Source: Candidatus Zhuqueibacterota bacterium (GTDB lineage: Bacteria; Zhuqueibacterota; Zhuqueibacteria; Residuimicrobiales; Krinioviventaceae). From it: a stretch of DNA of 64,000 nt. The stretch is taken from NCBI GenBank assembly GCA_016928775.1, contig JAFGKD010000041.1, positions 1-64,000 on the forward strand, written 5' to 3'. Below the pieces are notes generated by a model, which saw nothing but the letters and a program-made list of their open reading frames with translations, did not search any database and was not told where the DNA came from. Shown one piece after another: positions 35,011 through 43,069 of the stretch (positions are counted from its first letter, which is position 1; every line of letters begins with the position of its first letter). The position numbers and the translations under genes are program-made.

Positions 35011-36804
35011 TTAGAAGGAAAACTTTCGTTTTTTGATTTCATTGTTATACGCTTGAATGACGTCCTCCTGTGTGACCAAGCCAAGGATTTTGCGCTCATC
35101 GCGATAGTCAACCACCGGAATTTGACTGTAATTATATTTTATAAATTTTTTCAAGGCACTTTTCAGATTCTCCGCCGGCGTCACGGTCACGGGAGGCGTC
35201 ATGAGGTCCTGGGCGATGAACAGTTCATCAACGTGTCCATCAAACAAAAGACTTTTTGCATTGCGCAAGGAAATGATGCCCACGATAAAATCGCTTTTGT
35301 CAAGGACCGGAATAAAGTTTTCCGATCGTTCAGAAAACAGCATTTGCACTTTTGACAGGGGCGTATTTTGACGCACCGTCGGAATGTTATCAATGGGATG
35401 AAATGCGTGTTCGACGATCATGCTGTCCAGGACGTCCACCGTAAAGTCACCCAGGTGTGCCGGAGAGTCTGCGATACGATTCACCTGTTTTTCGTACAGT
35501 GTTGTGCGGGATGTTGCCAGGTAAGCCGTGGAGGAGCTGAGCATCATCGGGACAAGCAGGTAATAGCCGCCAGTCATTTCACTCACCATGATCATTGAAG
35601 AGATTGGCACATTTGCCGCACCGGCGAAAAAGGCGCCCATACCTACAAGGACAAAAGCTGTCGGATTGCTGATGAGGTCGGGAAAAAACATGGCGCAGGT
35701 CTGGCCAAAGACACCGCCCAGCATACCGCCAATGAACAGAGAAGGGGCAAATACACCTCCACTGCCGCCGGAGCTGATCGTAAATGACGTGGTGAGTATT
35801 TTTAAAAACATGGCAATCATCATAAAATGGATGGTTAACTCGCCGTTCATTGCCTGCTGCAAATAACCGTAACCGGAGGCGAGGACAAAGGGTGCGGCTG
35901 CTCCGATGATTCCGACGAAGAGTCCTCCAATGGCCGGTTTGAGTTGAGGTGGAAGAGCGATACGATGAAACAGGCGATCACGTAATCCATAAAATATTTT
36001 AATATAGAAAACGCCGATGCCAGCGCATAGCACACCAAAAACGCCATAAAAGACTAATTCGACCGGATTGCTAAAAGTATACAGTGGTGTTTTGAATAAA
36101 TGTCCCCAGCCAAATCGGGAGGCAAAAATCGAATAAGCGACGATGGCCGAGATGAGAGCTGGCACAAGGGCACGTTCTTCGAAATCGCGCTTGTACAACA
36201 CCTCGACGACAAACAAGGCGCCCCCGAGCGGTGATCTAAAGATCGCACCGATGCCACCCGCGGCGCCGGCCAACAGCAGAAATCGCCGTTCCTCATCCGA
36301 TAATTTAAAAACATTGGCGATATAAGAGCCAAAACCCGCGCCAATTTGGGCGATGGGCCCCTCGCGGCCGGCGCTTCCGCCGGTACCGATGGTGATGATC
36401 GAGGCAATGGCTTTTATAATTGGAACACGTTTCCGAATGAGTCCGCGTTTGTGGTGGAATGCCTCAATCATCGCATCCGTACCGTGTCCTTCAGCTTCAG
36501 GTGCCCAGGTAAAAACCAAAAAACCCGAGATCAATCCCCCAAGAGCCGGAGCGATAAGCAGAATCCACCAGCGAATTGGCCCACCTGCTGCAGTATGACC
36601 GCTCATTTCACCCATCGGTTCCGGAGCAAAATAATTTGCCCCTAATTGCAGAACAACATGGCTGAGCTGGCCCAGCGCTTCAAAAAATAAAATGGCACCC
36701 ACACCGGATACAATACCGACAATAACGCTGATGAGAAATAATCGTCCAGTCGCGTGATTTATGTATTTTTTAACGAGTCGTTGAAAATGAGAGGATAAAT
36801 TCAT
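35011..36804 (-). CDS. ClC-family chloride channel/transporter with CBS domains
   Basis: About 597 residues. The ClC core has GTGGSAGREGPIAQIGAGFGS in short form (selectivity and gating Glu near residue 147) and SGGVFAPSLFIGG. Two CBS domains form the last 150 residues (FHPIDNIPTVRQNTPLSKV and AQDLMTPPVTVTPAENL). The gating Glu is present, so Cl-/H+ exchange is likely. Followed 28 bases later by the amylase gene, an unexpected partner. Confidence 0.92.
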   Translation of the reverse strand: MNLSSHFQRLVKKYINHATGRLFLISVIVGIVSGVGAILFFEALGQLSHVVLQLGANYFAPEPMGEMSGHTAAGGPIRWWILLIAPALGGLISGFLVFTWAPEAEGHGTDAMIEAFHHKRGLIRKRVPIIKAIASIITIGTGGSAGREGPIAQIGAGFGSYIANVFKLSDEERRFLLLAGAAGGIGAIFRSPLGGALFVVEVLYKRDFEERALVPALISAIVAYSIFASRFGWGHLFKTPLYTFSNPVELVFYGVFGVLCAGIGVFYIKIFYGLRDRLFHRIALPPQLKPAIGGLFVGIIGAAAPFVLASGYGYLQQAMNGELTIHFMMIAMFLKILTTSFTISSGGSGGVFAPSLFIGGMLGGVFGQTCAMFFPDLISNPTAFVLVGMGAFFAGAANVPISSMIMVSEMTGGYYLLVPMMLSSSTAYLATSRTTLYEKQVNRIADSPAHLGDFTVDVLDSMIVEHAFHPIDNIPTVRQNTPLSKVQMLFSERSENFIPVLDKSDFIVGIISLRNAKSLLFDGHVDELFIAQDLMTPPVTVTPAENLKSALKKFIKYNYSQIPVVDYRDERKILGLVTQEDVIQAYNNEIKKRKFSF

Positions 36805-36816
36805 ACCTTTAGCCTG

Positions 36817-36841
36817 ATCCCACACGTGTTTGTGTTGGGAT
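36817..36841 (-). other. stem-loop between the PTS-IIA-like gene and the ClC gene
   Basis: Inverted arms ATCCCACAC and GTGTGGGAT (one bulged base) around a short loop. On the minus strand no U-run follows it, so it is not a standard terminator; it could be an RNA processing or stability element immediately before the ClC ribosome site. Confidence 0.35.
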
Positions 36842-36851
36842 ATGTGTCACT

Positions 36852-37307
36852 TTAAGATTCAGCTTCCGCCAATAGTGTTCGAACCTCACTCGGTGATTTC
36901 GCCTTGAGCAATTTATCTCTTGTTTTATCGTTTTTGAGTATTTTGGACAATTTTGCCAATACAGACAAATATTCCCCAACAGTTTTAAGAGGAGTACCCA
37001 GGAGAAAAAGCAGATTAACCGTTTGGCCATCCGCAGCGTCAAAGTCTATACCGTTTTTTAAGCGAACCATGGCGATGGTGATGTTTTCGATATGTTGCGT
37101 GCGAGCATGTGGCAATGCCATACCCCTGCCAATCGCTGTACTCCCCAGGCTCTCGCGCTCGAAAACGGCTTCTAAAAACTTGCCAGCATTGGAAATGGCG
37201 CCGCTCTCCTTCATTTTGTTCACAGTTTTTGTGATCGCTTCTTTTTTGCTGAGAGCATCCATGTCCAAAAGAATAAGACTATCTCGCATATAGTCGACAA
37301 CTCGCAC
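36852..37307 (-). CDS. PTS fructose-type IIA-like (PtsN) protein
   Basis: About 151 residues, one IIA domain. The phosphorylatable His lies in GMALPHARTQHI near residue 67. No other PTS gene is visible in the window, so a regulatory role similar to PtsN is more likely than sugar uptake. It starts with GTG preceded by a TAAGGAG site seven bases upstream. The next gene downstream is the ClC transporter; regulation of ion transport by PtsN is known in other bacteria, but here it is only suggested by position. Confidence 0.88.
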   Translation of the reverse strand: MRVVDYMRDSLILLDMDALSKKEAITKTVNKMKESGAISNAGKFLEAVFERESLGSTAIGRGMALPHARTQHIENITIAMVRLKNGIDFDAADGQTVNLLFLLGTPLKTVGEYLSVLAKLSKILKNDKTRDKLLKAKSPSEVRTLLAEAES

Positions 37308-37391
37308 CGTTTACTCCTTATCAAACCAGCGGCAAATTTACGGATTGATCGACTAAAAGTCAATATCATTTGCTGGGAACCAGCGAAACAA

Positions 37392-38777
37392 TTATTGCAA
37401 AGCTCCTTTTACCTTGAACACCCAGGCATAATCACATGGATTTGTCGCCGGTGTGATGGCAGGCGGTTCGATAGTAAGGTATCCACCCTCTGTTGACGAA
37501 TCAATTGGACCGTCAAAGCCGAGCATCGTTACGATACCTTTTGATATCCCGTCAACCTTCACTGGTTTGGTCGGATATGCTGTGCACAGGACATACAAAT
37601 CTTTTCCCTTGGTGGTGAAATAGACTTTTGTCTCGGGTGTCACTTTTGGCATACGATCCCATTTGCGAGTGCCGTAAATAGCCTCGCCGTTGATCTTCAA
37701 CCAGTTGCCCATATCTGCAAGTCGTTGTTGCATAATCACCGGGATTCTGCCATCCGCTGTTGGTCCGACATTCAGCAGCAGGTTGCCACCGCGCGCGACT
37801 TTATTGATGAGTATGTGAACCAGCTCCTCGGAGGACGAGTAATTTTCCAGGTATTCATTGCGATTATAGCCAAATGACGTCCCGATACCTCGGCACTCTT
37901 CCCAGTAATGTTCGATCTCCATACTGCTGGCATCGCCTTCGTGAACAAGATCATATTCAGTCGTCCAGATGCCGCCGTGATGGCCGCGGGTTTCTTTGCC
38001 CCATCGGTCGTTCGTCACAACTTTATCTTTAACCGGAGATTCATTGTAAAGCCACGCCAAAAACTCGGTGGCGCGCCATACCTCGCTGGGGTGATCCCAC
38101 TCACCATCTGTCCACACAATATCCGGCTCGTAACGATTGACCAGATCATGCATTTGCGGCAGCATGTGTTGATCAACATATTTGTCAACATCGGAGCGGT
38201 ACAGCGGATTGAACCACTCATACAGCGAATAGTAATAACCCATATTTAAGCCGGCGTTGCGCACCGCCGTGATCAGGTCGCCAGCCAGGTCACGATGCGG
38301 ACCGACATCCACGGCATTCCAGTTCCAACTCTGTTCGCTTGGCCACAAACAAAAGCCCTCATGATGTTTCGACGTCAACACAACGTATTTCGCGCCAGCT
38401 TGTTTGAAAATCCGTGCCCACTCTGTCGGCTCAAACATTTCGCAATTAAAACCACTGACAAAATCCTGGTAAGCGGCTTTGTCACCATAAAAATCACGAT
38501 GAATTTTGTTAAATTGCGCATAGCTCTCGCGCGTTGGCGTTTTCAGACTCCACCAGTACCATTCAGCATATTTTTCGTATACGCCGACACCCCTGGTCGG
38601 TCCCCAGGCTGGTACAGAGTAGAGCCCCCAGTGAATAAAAATGCCAAATTTCGCGTCCTGGAACCACTCGGGGATTGGGCGGCTATCGAGTGATTCCCAG
38701 TTGGGACTAAAATTTTGCGAAAACAGGGGATTTGCCATGAACACGACTCCCAAGATAAGACAACATAGCGGTTTCAT
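37392..38777 (-). CDS. exported alpha-L-fucosidase, GH29
   Basis: About 461 residues. Signal peptide MKPLCCLILGVVFMANPLFS; family landmarks PEWFQDAKFGIFIHWGLYSVP in short form near residue 40, VLTSKHHEGFCLW near 120, the nucleophile segment DIVWTDGEWDHP, and LLLNVGPTADGRIP. Releases fucose from glycans in the periplasm or outside. The ATG at 38777 follows AGGAGAGG. Lies upstream of the PtsN-like gene, 84 bases away. Confidence 0.93.
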   Translation of the reverse strand: MKPLCCLILGVVFMANPLFSQNFSPNWESLDSRPIPEWFQDAKFGIFIHWGLYSVPAWGPTRGVGVYEKYAEWYWWSLKTPTRESYAQFNKIHRDFYGDKAAYQDFVSGFNCEMFEPTEWARIFKQAGAKYVVLTSKHHEGFCLWPSEQSWNWNAVDVGPHRDLAGDLITAVRNAGLNMGYYYSLYEWFNPLYRSDVDKYVDQHMLPQMHDLVNRYEPDIVWTDGEWDHPSEVWRATEFLAWLYNESPVKDKVVTNDRWGKETRGHHGGIWTTEYDLVHEGDASSMEIEHYWEECRGIGTSFGYNRNEYLENYSSSEELVHILINKVARGGNLLLNVGPTADGRIPVIMQQRLADMGNWLKINGEAIYGTRKWDRMPKVTPETKVYFTTKGKDLYVLCTAYPTKPVKVDGISKGIVTMLGFDGPIDSSTEGGYLTIEPPAITPATNPCDYAWVFKVKGALQ

Positions 38778-38902
38778 ATCCTCTCCTGATAAATTATGAT
38801 TCAAATTGACCAAAGATAATAAATATTTTGAGATGTGAAAGAAAAAGTTGATGTTTTAAAATTGTGACGGGAAAATTTATATTGCGCCAAAAAGTGCAGG
38901 GA

Positions 38903-39511
38903 TTAACGCCAATTAAAATCAAAAAAACTGAGCCCCACATAAAAACTCATGAATAACTGCTTTCGAGGATCTCCCAACATTGATTCCCCCGGTAATCCGA
39001 GGTAACTCAATTTTGTGCCAATATTCATGCGCATTGTTCCCACTGGCACTAACACCCCGGCTTCCGGCGCCAAACCCCAACGCCACTTTCGGTCTTCCTT
39101 GACGACAATGCCCATTTCGGCACGCTGCCAACCATAATATCCACCACAATTGAGCCCGAGATAAGGCTCGATGCCATTTGACAGGTTAAAGTAGTAGTGC
39201 GAATTGAGCATCAATGGAAGTGTGTTGAGGAACCGATATTGTGTACTCCCGAAAAAACCATTTTCAAGCGAAGCGGTTTCACTCGTTTTCCAATAAAAAA
39301 CCTGATGGCCAAATGAAGCGCCAAGGGAGATGTGGGGTGAGATTAATTTGCGTGCATCAAGGCCAAAACCGAGCAAGCTTGTGTTCTTGATAAAAGGTTG
39401 CATTTGTTGGCCCGGTACAGCGACATTATAATTTACCGTCACCATCCAACCTTTTGATTGAACAGAAACAGAGAAAAGAAAGATTAGCAGCACTGTTTTT
39501 ATTGCCTTCAT
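38903..39511 (-). CDS. outer-membrane beta-barrel protein
   Basis: About 203 residues. Signal peptide KAIKTVLLIFLFSVSVQSKG, then alternating short strands such as LGFGLDARKLISPHISLGAS and LNCGGYYGWQ with aromatic girdle residues, ending in LSFFDFNWR (terminal aromatic). Fits a small eight-stranded barrel of the OmpA/OmpW size. Function unknown; partner of the GH29 gene only by position (124 bases apart, same strand). Confidence 0.7.
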   Translation of the reverse strand: MKAIKTVLLIFLFSVSVQSKGWMVTVNYNVAVPGQQMQPFIKNTSLLGFGLDARKLISPHISLGASFGHQVFYWKTSETASLENGFFGSTQYRFLNTLPLMLNSHYYFNLSNGIEPYLGLNCGGYYGWQRAEMGIVVKEDRKWRWGLAPEAGVLVPVGTMRMNIGTKLSYLGLPGESMLGDPRKQLFMSFYVGLSFFDFNWR

Positions 39512-39919
39512 CAGAATTCTCCCTTTCATCAGAGATAGGGTGCATGCTTGTGTTGCCTTGAAGCTTGATTCGGTGCTTGTACTCGACCATCGTATATCAA
39601 TATTTATGCCATGGATGAAATATCATTGACGCACGCCTGCTGTGAATCCGTTAATTATAACAAAATGAGCAAAAATAATATTCTAAATGACTGTTTTTTT
39701 GTTATCAGCATTAAATGGAAAACGACGGTTGAATGATTATGCTGGCGGTTTTTCTCTTAATGAATGGGATTTCGGATGTGTAAATGTGAACTACAATAAT
39801 TGTACTCGTCTGGTACGATGCCACACTTGTGTCGCAGCGATGAGACAATTTTATGGCATTGATGCCCTGTACACCTGATGAAAAAAAAGCTTGCTATTTT
39901 CCAAAAGGTTTATAGCTTT
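39512..39919. other. divergent intergenic region
   Basis: Roughly 400 bases between the barrel gene (minus) and the PadR gene (plus). I see AT-rich sequence and short dyads but no convincing gene; a 63-codon frame at 39687-39878 has no ribosome site or family trace. It likely carries promoters for both flanking genes. Confidence 0.4.
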
Positions 39920-39938
39920 TATATGTTTTTAACATATA
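39920..39938. promoter_or_regulatory. palindrome upstream of the PadR gene, likely operator
   Basis: Perfect 8-bp inverted repeat TATATGTT and AACATATA around a three-base centre, 24 bases before the PadR start. It contains ATGT..ACAT, the core of known PadR operators. Auto-repression of the downstream cluster is inferred. Confidence 0.5.
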
Positions 39939-39962
39939 GATGAACTTTTAAAAATTACTTGA

Positions 39963-40334
39963 ATGCCTGAGAGACAAAGCCATCATAACTGCTCCTGTAA
40001 CCGTGAGCGTCGACAACGATGGGTGGAGCCATCGATTTTATATACCTTATGGAATGGCCCCAAGCATGGTTATGAAATTATGTCTGCTCTGCCTGAACTT
40101 GGATTTGTGCAGGGCACTGCCGATCCCGGTGCGATCTACAGAACATTACGCGCTATGGAGGAACATAATTTTGTGAAATCGGAATGGGATACCTCTGGCA
40201 GTGGTCCGGCAAAACGAACATATACACTCACAGAAGAAGGACGAGAACATATGTCTTGCTGGCTCGATGCCTTGAAACAACGACGGGATGCTCTGGATAG
40301 CTTTATAAGGCGAGTTGAAAAGATTACTCTATAG
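39963..40334 (+). CDS. PadR-family transcriptional regulator
   Basis: About 123 residues. Winged helix with PSILYTLWNGPKHGYEIMSAL and GAIYRTLRAMEEHNFV (recognition region), then YTLTEEGREH and a short C-terminal helix for dimerisation. It has Cys pairs near the N-terminus (HNCSCNRER) that are not usual in the family and could sense metal or thiols. First gene of the metal/iron-sulfur cluster to 43971 and followed after 13 bases by the MTH1175-like gene. Confidence 0.88.
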   Translation: MPERQSHHNCSCNRERRQRWVEPSILYTLWNGPKHGYEIMSALPELGFVQGTADPGAIYRTLRAMEEHNFVKSEWDTSGSGPAKRTYTLTEEGREHMSCWLDALKQRRDALDSFIRRVEKITL

Positions 40335-40347
40335 GAAAGAGGAAAAA

Positions 40348-40710
40348 ATGAAAGTGGCAATCAGCTGCAAAGCAAAATCTTTGGCTGCGGAGGTCGATGC
40401 CCGTTTCGGCCGCGCAGCATATTTTTGTATTTATGATGTGGAAACTGACAACTACTCATTTGTTGATAATCAGCTATCGTCAAATTCACCTTCAGGTGCT
40501 GGCGTACAGGCAGCACAAGCGATTGTTGACAGCGGTGTTTCCGCGGTTTTGACCGGGCATTGCGGTCCCAAAGCCTTTCGGGCACTTGTTGCAGCCGGGA
40601 TCAAAGTATATGCAGATGTGGCCGGAACCGTGCAGGAGGCGGTTTCGGCCCTACGCAACAATGAGTTGGCGCCTGCAACAATCGCAAATGCAGACGGACA
40701 TTGGGAGTGA
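40348..40710 (+). CDS. NifX/NifB-C-terminal-like (MTH1175, PF02579) protein
   Basis: About 120 residues. The start KVAISCKAKSLAAEVDARFGRA and DVETDNYSFVDN match the dinitrogenase iron-molybdenum cofactor-binding family, and GHCGPKAFRALVAAGIKVY lies in the middle. These proteins bind iron-sulfur or Fe-Mo cofactor-like clusters. No nitrogenase genes are in the window, so a general cluster-carrier role is more likely. The ATG at 40348 follows GGAAAGAGG. Confidence 0.9.
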   Translation: MKVAISCKAKSLAAEVDARFGRAAYFCIYDVETDNYSFVDNQLSSNSPSGAGVQAAQAIVDSGVSAVLTGHCGPKAFRALVAAGIKVYADVAGTVQEAVSALRNNELAPATIANADGHWE

Positions 40711-40761
40711 AAAGAAACGATGCCCGGTACTAACATTAAAAAGTCATAAGAGGAGAATCCC

Positions 40762-40971
40762 ATGCCAGGTGGAGACGGAACTGGTCCTACGGGCGGAAGT
40801 TCGGATGGGCGACGAGGTCAAGGCCGCGGATTTGGCGGGCCGACAGGACACTGCATCTGCCCTCAATGCGGTCATGTTCAGGCGCATTTACGCGGTACAC
40901 CCTGTTCACAATTAGCATGTCCAAAATGCGGCGCTATGATGACGCGCCAACAGGATACATCTCGAACCTGA
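40762..40971 (+). CDS. small six-cysteine protein A (DUF5320-like start)
   Basis: About 69 residues. The first 30 are Gly-rich (MPGGDGTGPTGG, then GRGQ-type segments); the rest holds the cysteine pattern C-x-C-x2-C, eleven residues, C-x4-C-x2-C (CICPQCG and CSQLACPKCG). Likely binds zinc or an iron-sulfur cluster. An AGGAGA site precedes the ATG. It sits between the MTH1175-like gene and a second protein with the same cysteine pattern. Confidence 0.75.
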   Translation: MPGGDGTGPTGGSSDGRRGQGRGFGGPTGHCICPQCGHVQAHLRGTPCSQLACPKCGAMMTRQQDTSRT

Positions 40972-40988
40972 TTGATAATGGAGTGAAA

Positions 40989-41186
40989 TTGGTAGCAAAA
41001 CGTGAACATGTCATGGGCAGCGGTGGCTTTTGCATCTGTCCCAAATGTGGTTACAAAAAACCGCACGAACGCGGCGTCCCCTGCCAGGAAGAACGCTGTC
41101 CAAAGTGCCAGGTGCGATTATTTCGCGAGGGCTCGGCGCATCATCAGATGGTTATCGACAAATCAAAATCCCGACAAGAAGAGTGA
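40989..41186 (+). CDS. small six-cysteine protein B
   Basis: About 65 residues. It repeats the cysteine spacing of the previous protein exactly: CICPKCG, eleven residues, CQEERCPKC, then RLFREGSAHHQMVIDK with a His pair. The start is not certain. TTG at 40989 has a GGAG site five bases upstream, while ATG at 41013 has none. The family is often found near MTH1175-like and MRP genes; no activity has been assigned. Confidence 0.65.
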   Translation: MVAKREHVMGSGGFCICPKCGYKKPHERGVPCQEERCPKCQVRLFREGSAHHQMVIDKSKSRQEE

Positions 41187-41188
41187 AC

Positions 41189-41914
41189 ATGTCTCGTAAG
41201 AGCAGAACAGTCAGCAGATCCCAACTCAACTTTATTATTGATATCATCATGCTGGTGGTCATGATGCTCACTGCTGGCATAGGCCTTTTGATCAAATACG
41301 TTCTTTTGCCTGGTTTCAAACGCAATCTGGAGTATGGTCGTGATGTTGATCTCAGCTTTTGGGGATTCGATCGGCATCAGTGGGGTACGATACATCTGAT
41401 CGTCAGCTTGGTTCTGGTGTTTCTCGTGCTGCTGCACATTATCTTGCATTGGAAACAAATCAAAAGATTGTATTGTATACTCGTGCATGATCGTCAAACC
41501 CGTATTTTGGGAGCGATCGGCCTTTTGGTACTCTGTCTGGTTTTGGCAATCGGTCCTTTGTATGTCAAACCCCGAATAACTTCAATGACGGCGCATAATA
41601 TAGGTCGAATGCAGCACTCGATAAACGAAAGCCAAATGAGCGGTGACCACGCGAGCCAATCTCCTGAGGATGCAGGTGCAAGACACGGGGATCATGAACA
41701 CACCTCGCTATCGGAAGAAATACCGATATACGGTTACATGACGCTCGAGCAAGTCGCTGAAAAGTACAATGTATCGGCTTCGAACCTGGCGATTCATCTT
41801 GGTGTCCCCGTCACCGAAACGGGCAGAAAGCTGGGACGGTTACGTCGAGAGTACAATTTTCAGATGAGTGCTGTCAGGGCATACTTGCAGAAAAACATAA
41901 AGCCAGGCGAGTAG
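41189..41914 (+). CDS. DUF4405-like membrane protein with C-terminal tail
   Basis: About 241 residues. Three or four membrane helices (IIDIIMLVVMMLTAGIGLLI; GTIHLIVSLVLVFLVLLHI; ILGAIGLLVLCLVLAIG), with His residues placed to bind heme in helices two and three, then a soluble tail that ends in a short helical region (LEQVAEKYNVSASNLAIHLG). The DUF4405 assignment is by the helix pattern and His positions. An AGAAGAG site precedes the ATG. Two bases separate it from the preceding gene. Confidence 0.75.
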   Translation: MSRKSRTVSRSQLNFIIDIIMLVVMMLTAGIGLLIKYVLLPGFKRNLEYGRDVDLSFWGFDRHQWGTIHLIVSLVLVFLVLLHIILHWKQIKRLYCILVHDRQTRILGAIGLLVLCLVLAIGPLYVKPRITSMTAHNIGRMQHSINESQMSGDHASQSPEDAGARHGDHEHTSLSEEIPIYGYMTLEQVAEKYNVSASNLAIHLGVPVTETGRKLGRLRREYNFQMSAVRAYLQKNIKPGE

Positions 41915-41990
41915 TGCCGTGCAGGCGTAGCCTTTGGCCGCAACCAATCTACGACAGAACGTGGTGTGGAATGCACCTTTCATAAAATAT

Positions 41991-42061
41991 AAACCGCAGA
42001 GATACGCCGAGAAAAACAGAGTTTAATGCACCTCGGCGCTTCTTTGCGATCTCGGCGGTTT
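41991..42061. repeat. palindromic intergenic repeat (CCGCAGAGATACGCCGAG type)
   Basis: Left arm at 41991-42011 and right arm at 42032-42061 are inverted copies (right arm CTCGGCGCTTCTTTGCGAT and CTCGGCGGTTT), able to fold back on themselves. The sequence type (CCGCAGAGACGCAGAG) is a familiar intergenic repeat class in environmental bacteria. It lies between the DUF4405 gene and the MRP genes. Confidence 0.55.
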
Positions 42062-42232
42062 ACTGAAATTTTCGCAATGTTAGAGTATTCATGTCAACAC
42101 TTTTGCCCAAAAAACACGATGTTGCAGATTTTTAGTACAGCGCGGCTGCAGCCCGAAACCAAATGAGCACGATATGTCCCCATTTCCCTTCGGCATGGAT
42201 ATGTCGAACGATCAGAGAAGAGACGATGACAT
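42062..42232. other. intergenic stretch before the MRP-type ATPases
   Basis: With the repeat at 41991-42061 this fills a 318-base gap between the DUF4405 gene and the first ATPase gene. I see no frame with a family trace. An AGAAGAG site just before 42233 serves the ATPase. Confidence 0.4.
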
Positions 42233-43069
42233 ATGACGATAACGATAGCCAGTGGCAAAGGCGGCACAGGTAAAACAACAATCGCGACGAATTTGGCTGT
42301 TGCACTTGCGACAGAAAAAGTGCAATTCCTTGACTGCGATGTTGAGGCGCCCAACAGCCATATTTTCCTGCGACCAGCAATAAGCAAAACCGAACCGGTT
42401 CAGATTTTGGTTCCCCAGGTTGATGACCAAAAATGCACCTTATGCGGTCGGTGCGCCGAGGTGTGCGAATATCATGCAATTGGTCTGTTCGGCAAACGGG
42501 TACTTGTATTTCCCGATTTGTGTCATGCCTGCGGTGGATGTTCAATTGCCTGTCCTGAAAATGCCATCACCGAGGTACCGCATGATGTTGGTCTGTTGCA
42601 GACTGGACAGTCGAACGGCATCCATTTTTTCGCCGGCCAACTCAATATTGGCGAGGCGAAAGCAACACCGGTCATCAATGCTGTGAAAAGGCATATTCGT
42701 TCGAACTGGCTAAATATCATCGATGCGCCACCGGGAACATCATGTCCTGTGGTCGAGACAGTGCGCCATTCGGACTATGTTCTCCTCGTCACTGAGCCGA
42801 CGCCTTTTGGCCTCCACGATCTTGAATTGGCGGTTGCGGTGATGCGAAAAGTAGAGGTGCCATGCGGTGTGGTTCTCAACCGCGCGGATATCGGGGATGA
42901 GGGGGTGGAGAATTTTTGTCATGAGAAAAACATTGATATACTATTGCGAATACCTCATCGGCGCGATATCGCTGAAGCCTATGCCACTGGCCGTTTGCTC
43001 ATCGAGATGTTACCGGACTATCGCGCTATATTCCGGCAGCTCTATTCTGATATTGAGGGGCAGCTATGA
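42233..43069 (+). CDS. MRP/MinD-type ATPase with two ferredoxin clusters, copy 1
   Basis: About 278 residues. Deviant Walker A SGKGGTGKTT at residues 7-16, switch region DAPPGTSCPV, and an inserted 2[4Fe-4S] ferredoxin domain with CTLCGRCAEVCE and CHACGGCSIACPE near 65-105. Members of this family bind and transfer iron-sulfur or metal cofactors. It overlaps the next gene by 4 bases (ATGA), a strong sign of coupled translation and a likely heterodimer. Confidence 0.93.
   Translation: MTITIASGKGGTGKTTIATNLAVALATEKVQFLDCDVEAPNSHIFLRPAISKTEPVQILVPQVDDQKCTLCGRCAEVCEYHAIGLFGKRVLVFPDLCHACGGCSIACPENAITEVPHDVGLLQTGQSNGIHFFAGQLNIGEAKATPVINAVKRHIRSNWLNIIDAPPGTSCPVVETVRHSDYVLLVTEPTPFGLHDLELAVAVMRKVEVPCGVVLNRADIGDEGVENFCHEKNIDILLRIPHRRDIAEAYATGRLLIEMLPDYRAIFRQLYSDIEGQL

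Noticed and set aside
39687..39878. 63-codon frame on the plus strand between the barrel and PadR genes
   Set aside because: No ribosome site, no family trace, and codon use unlike the neighbours.
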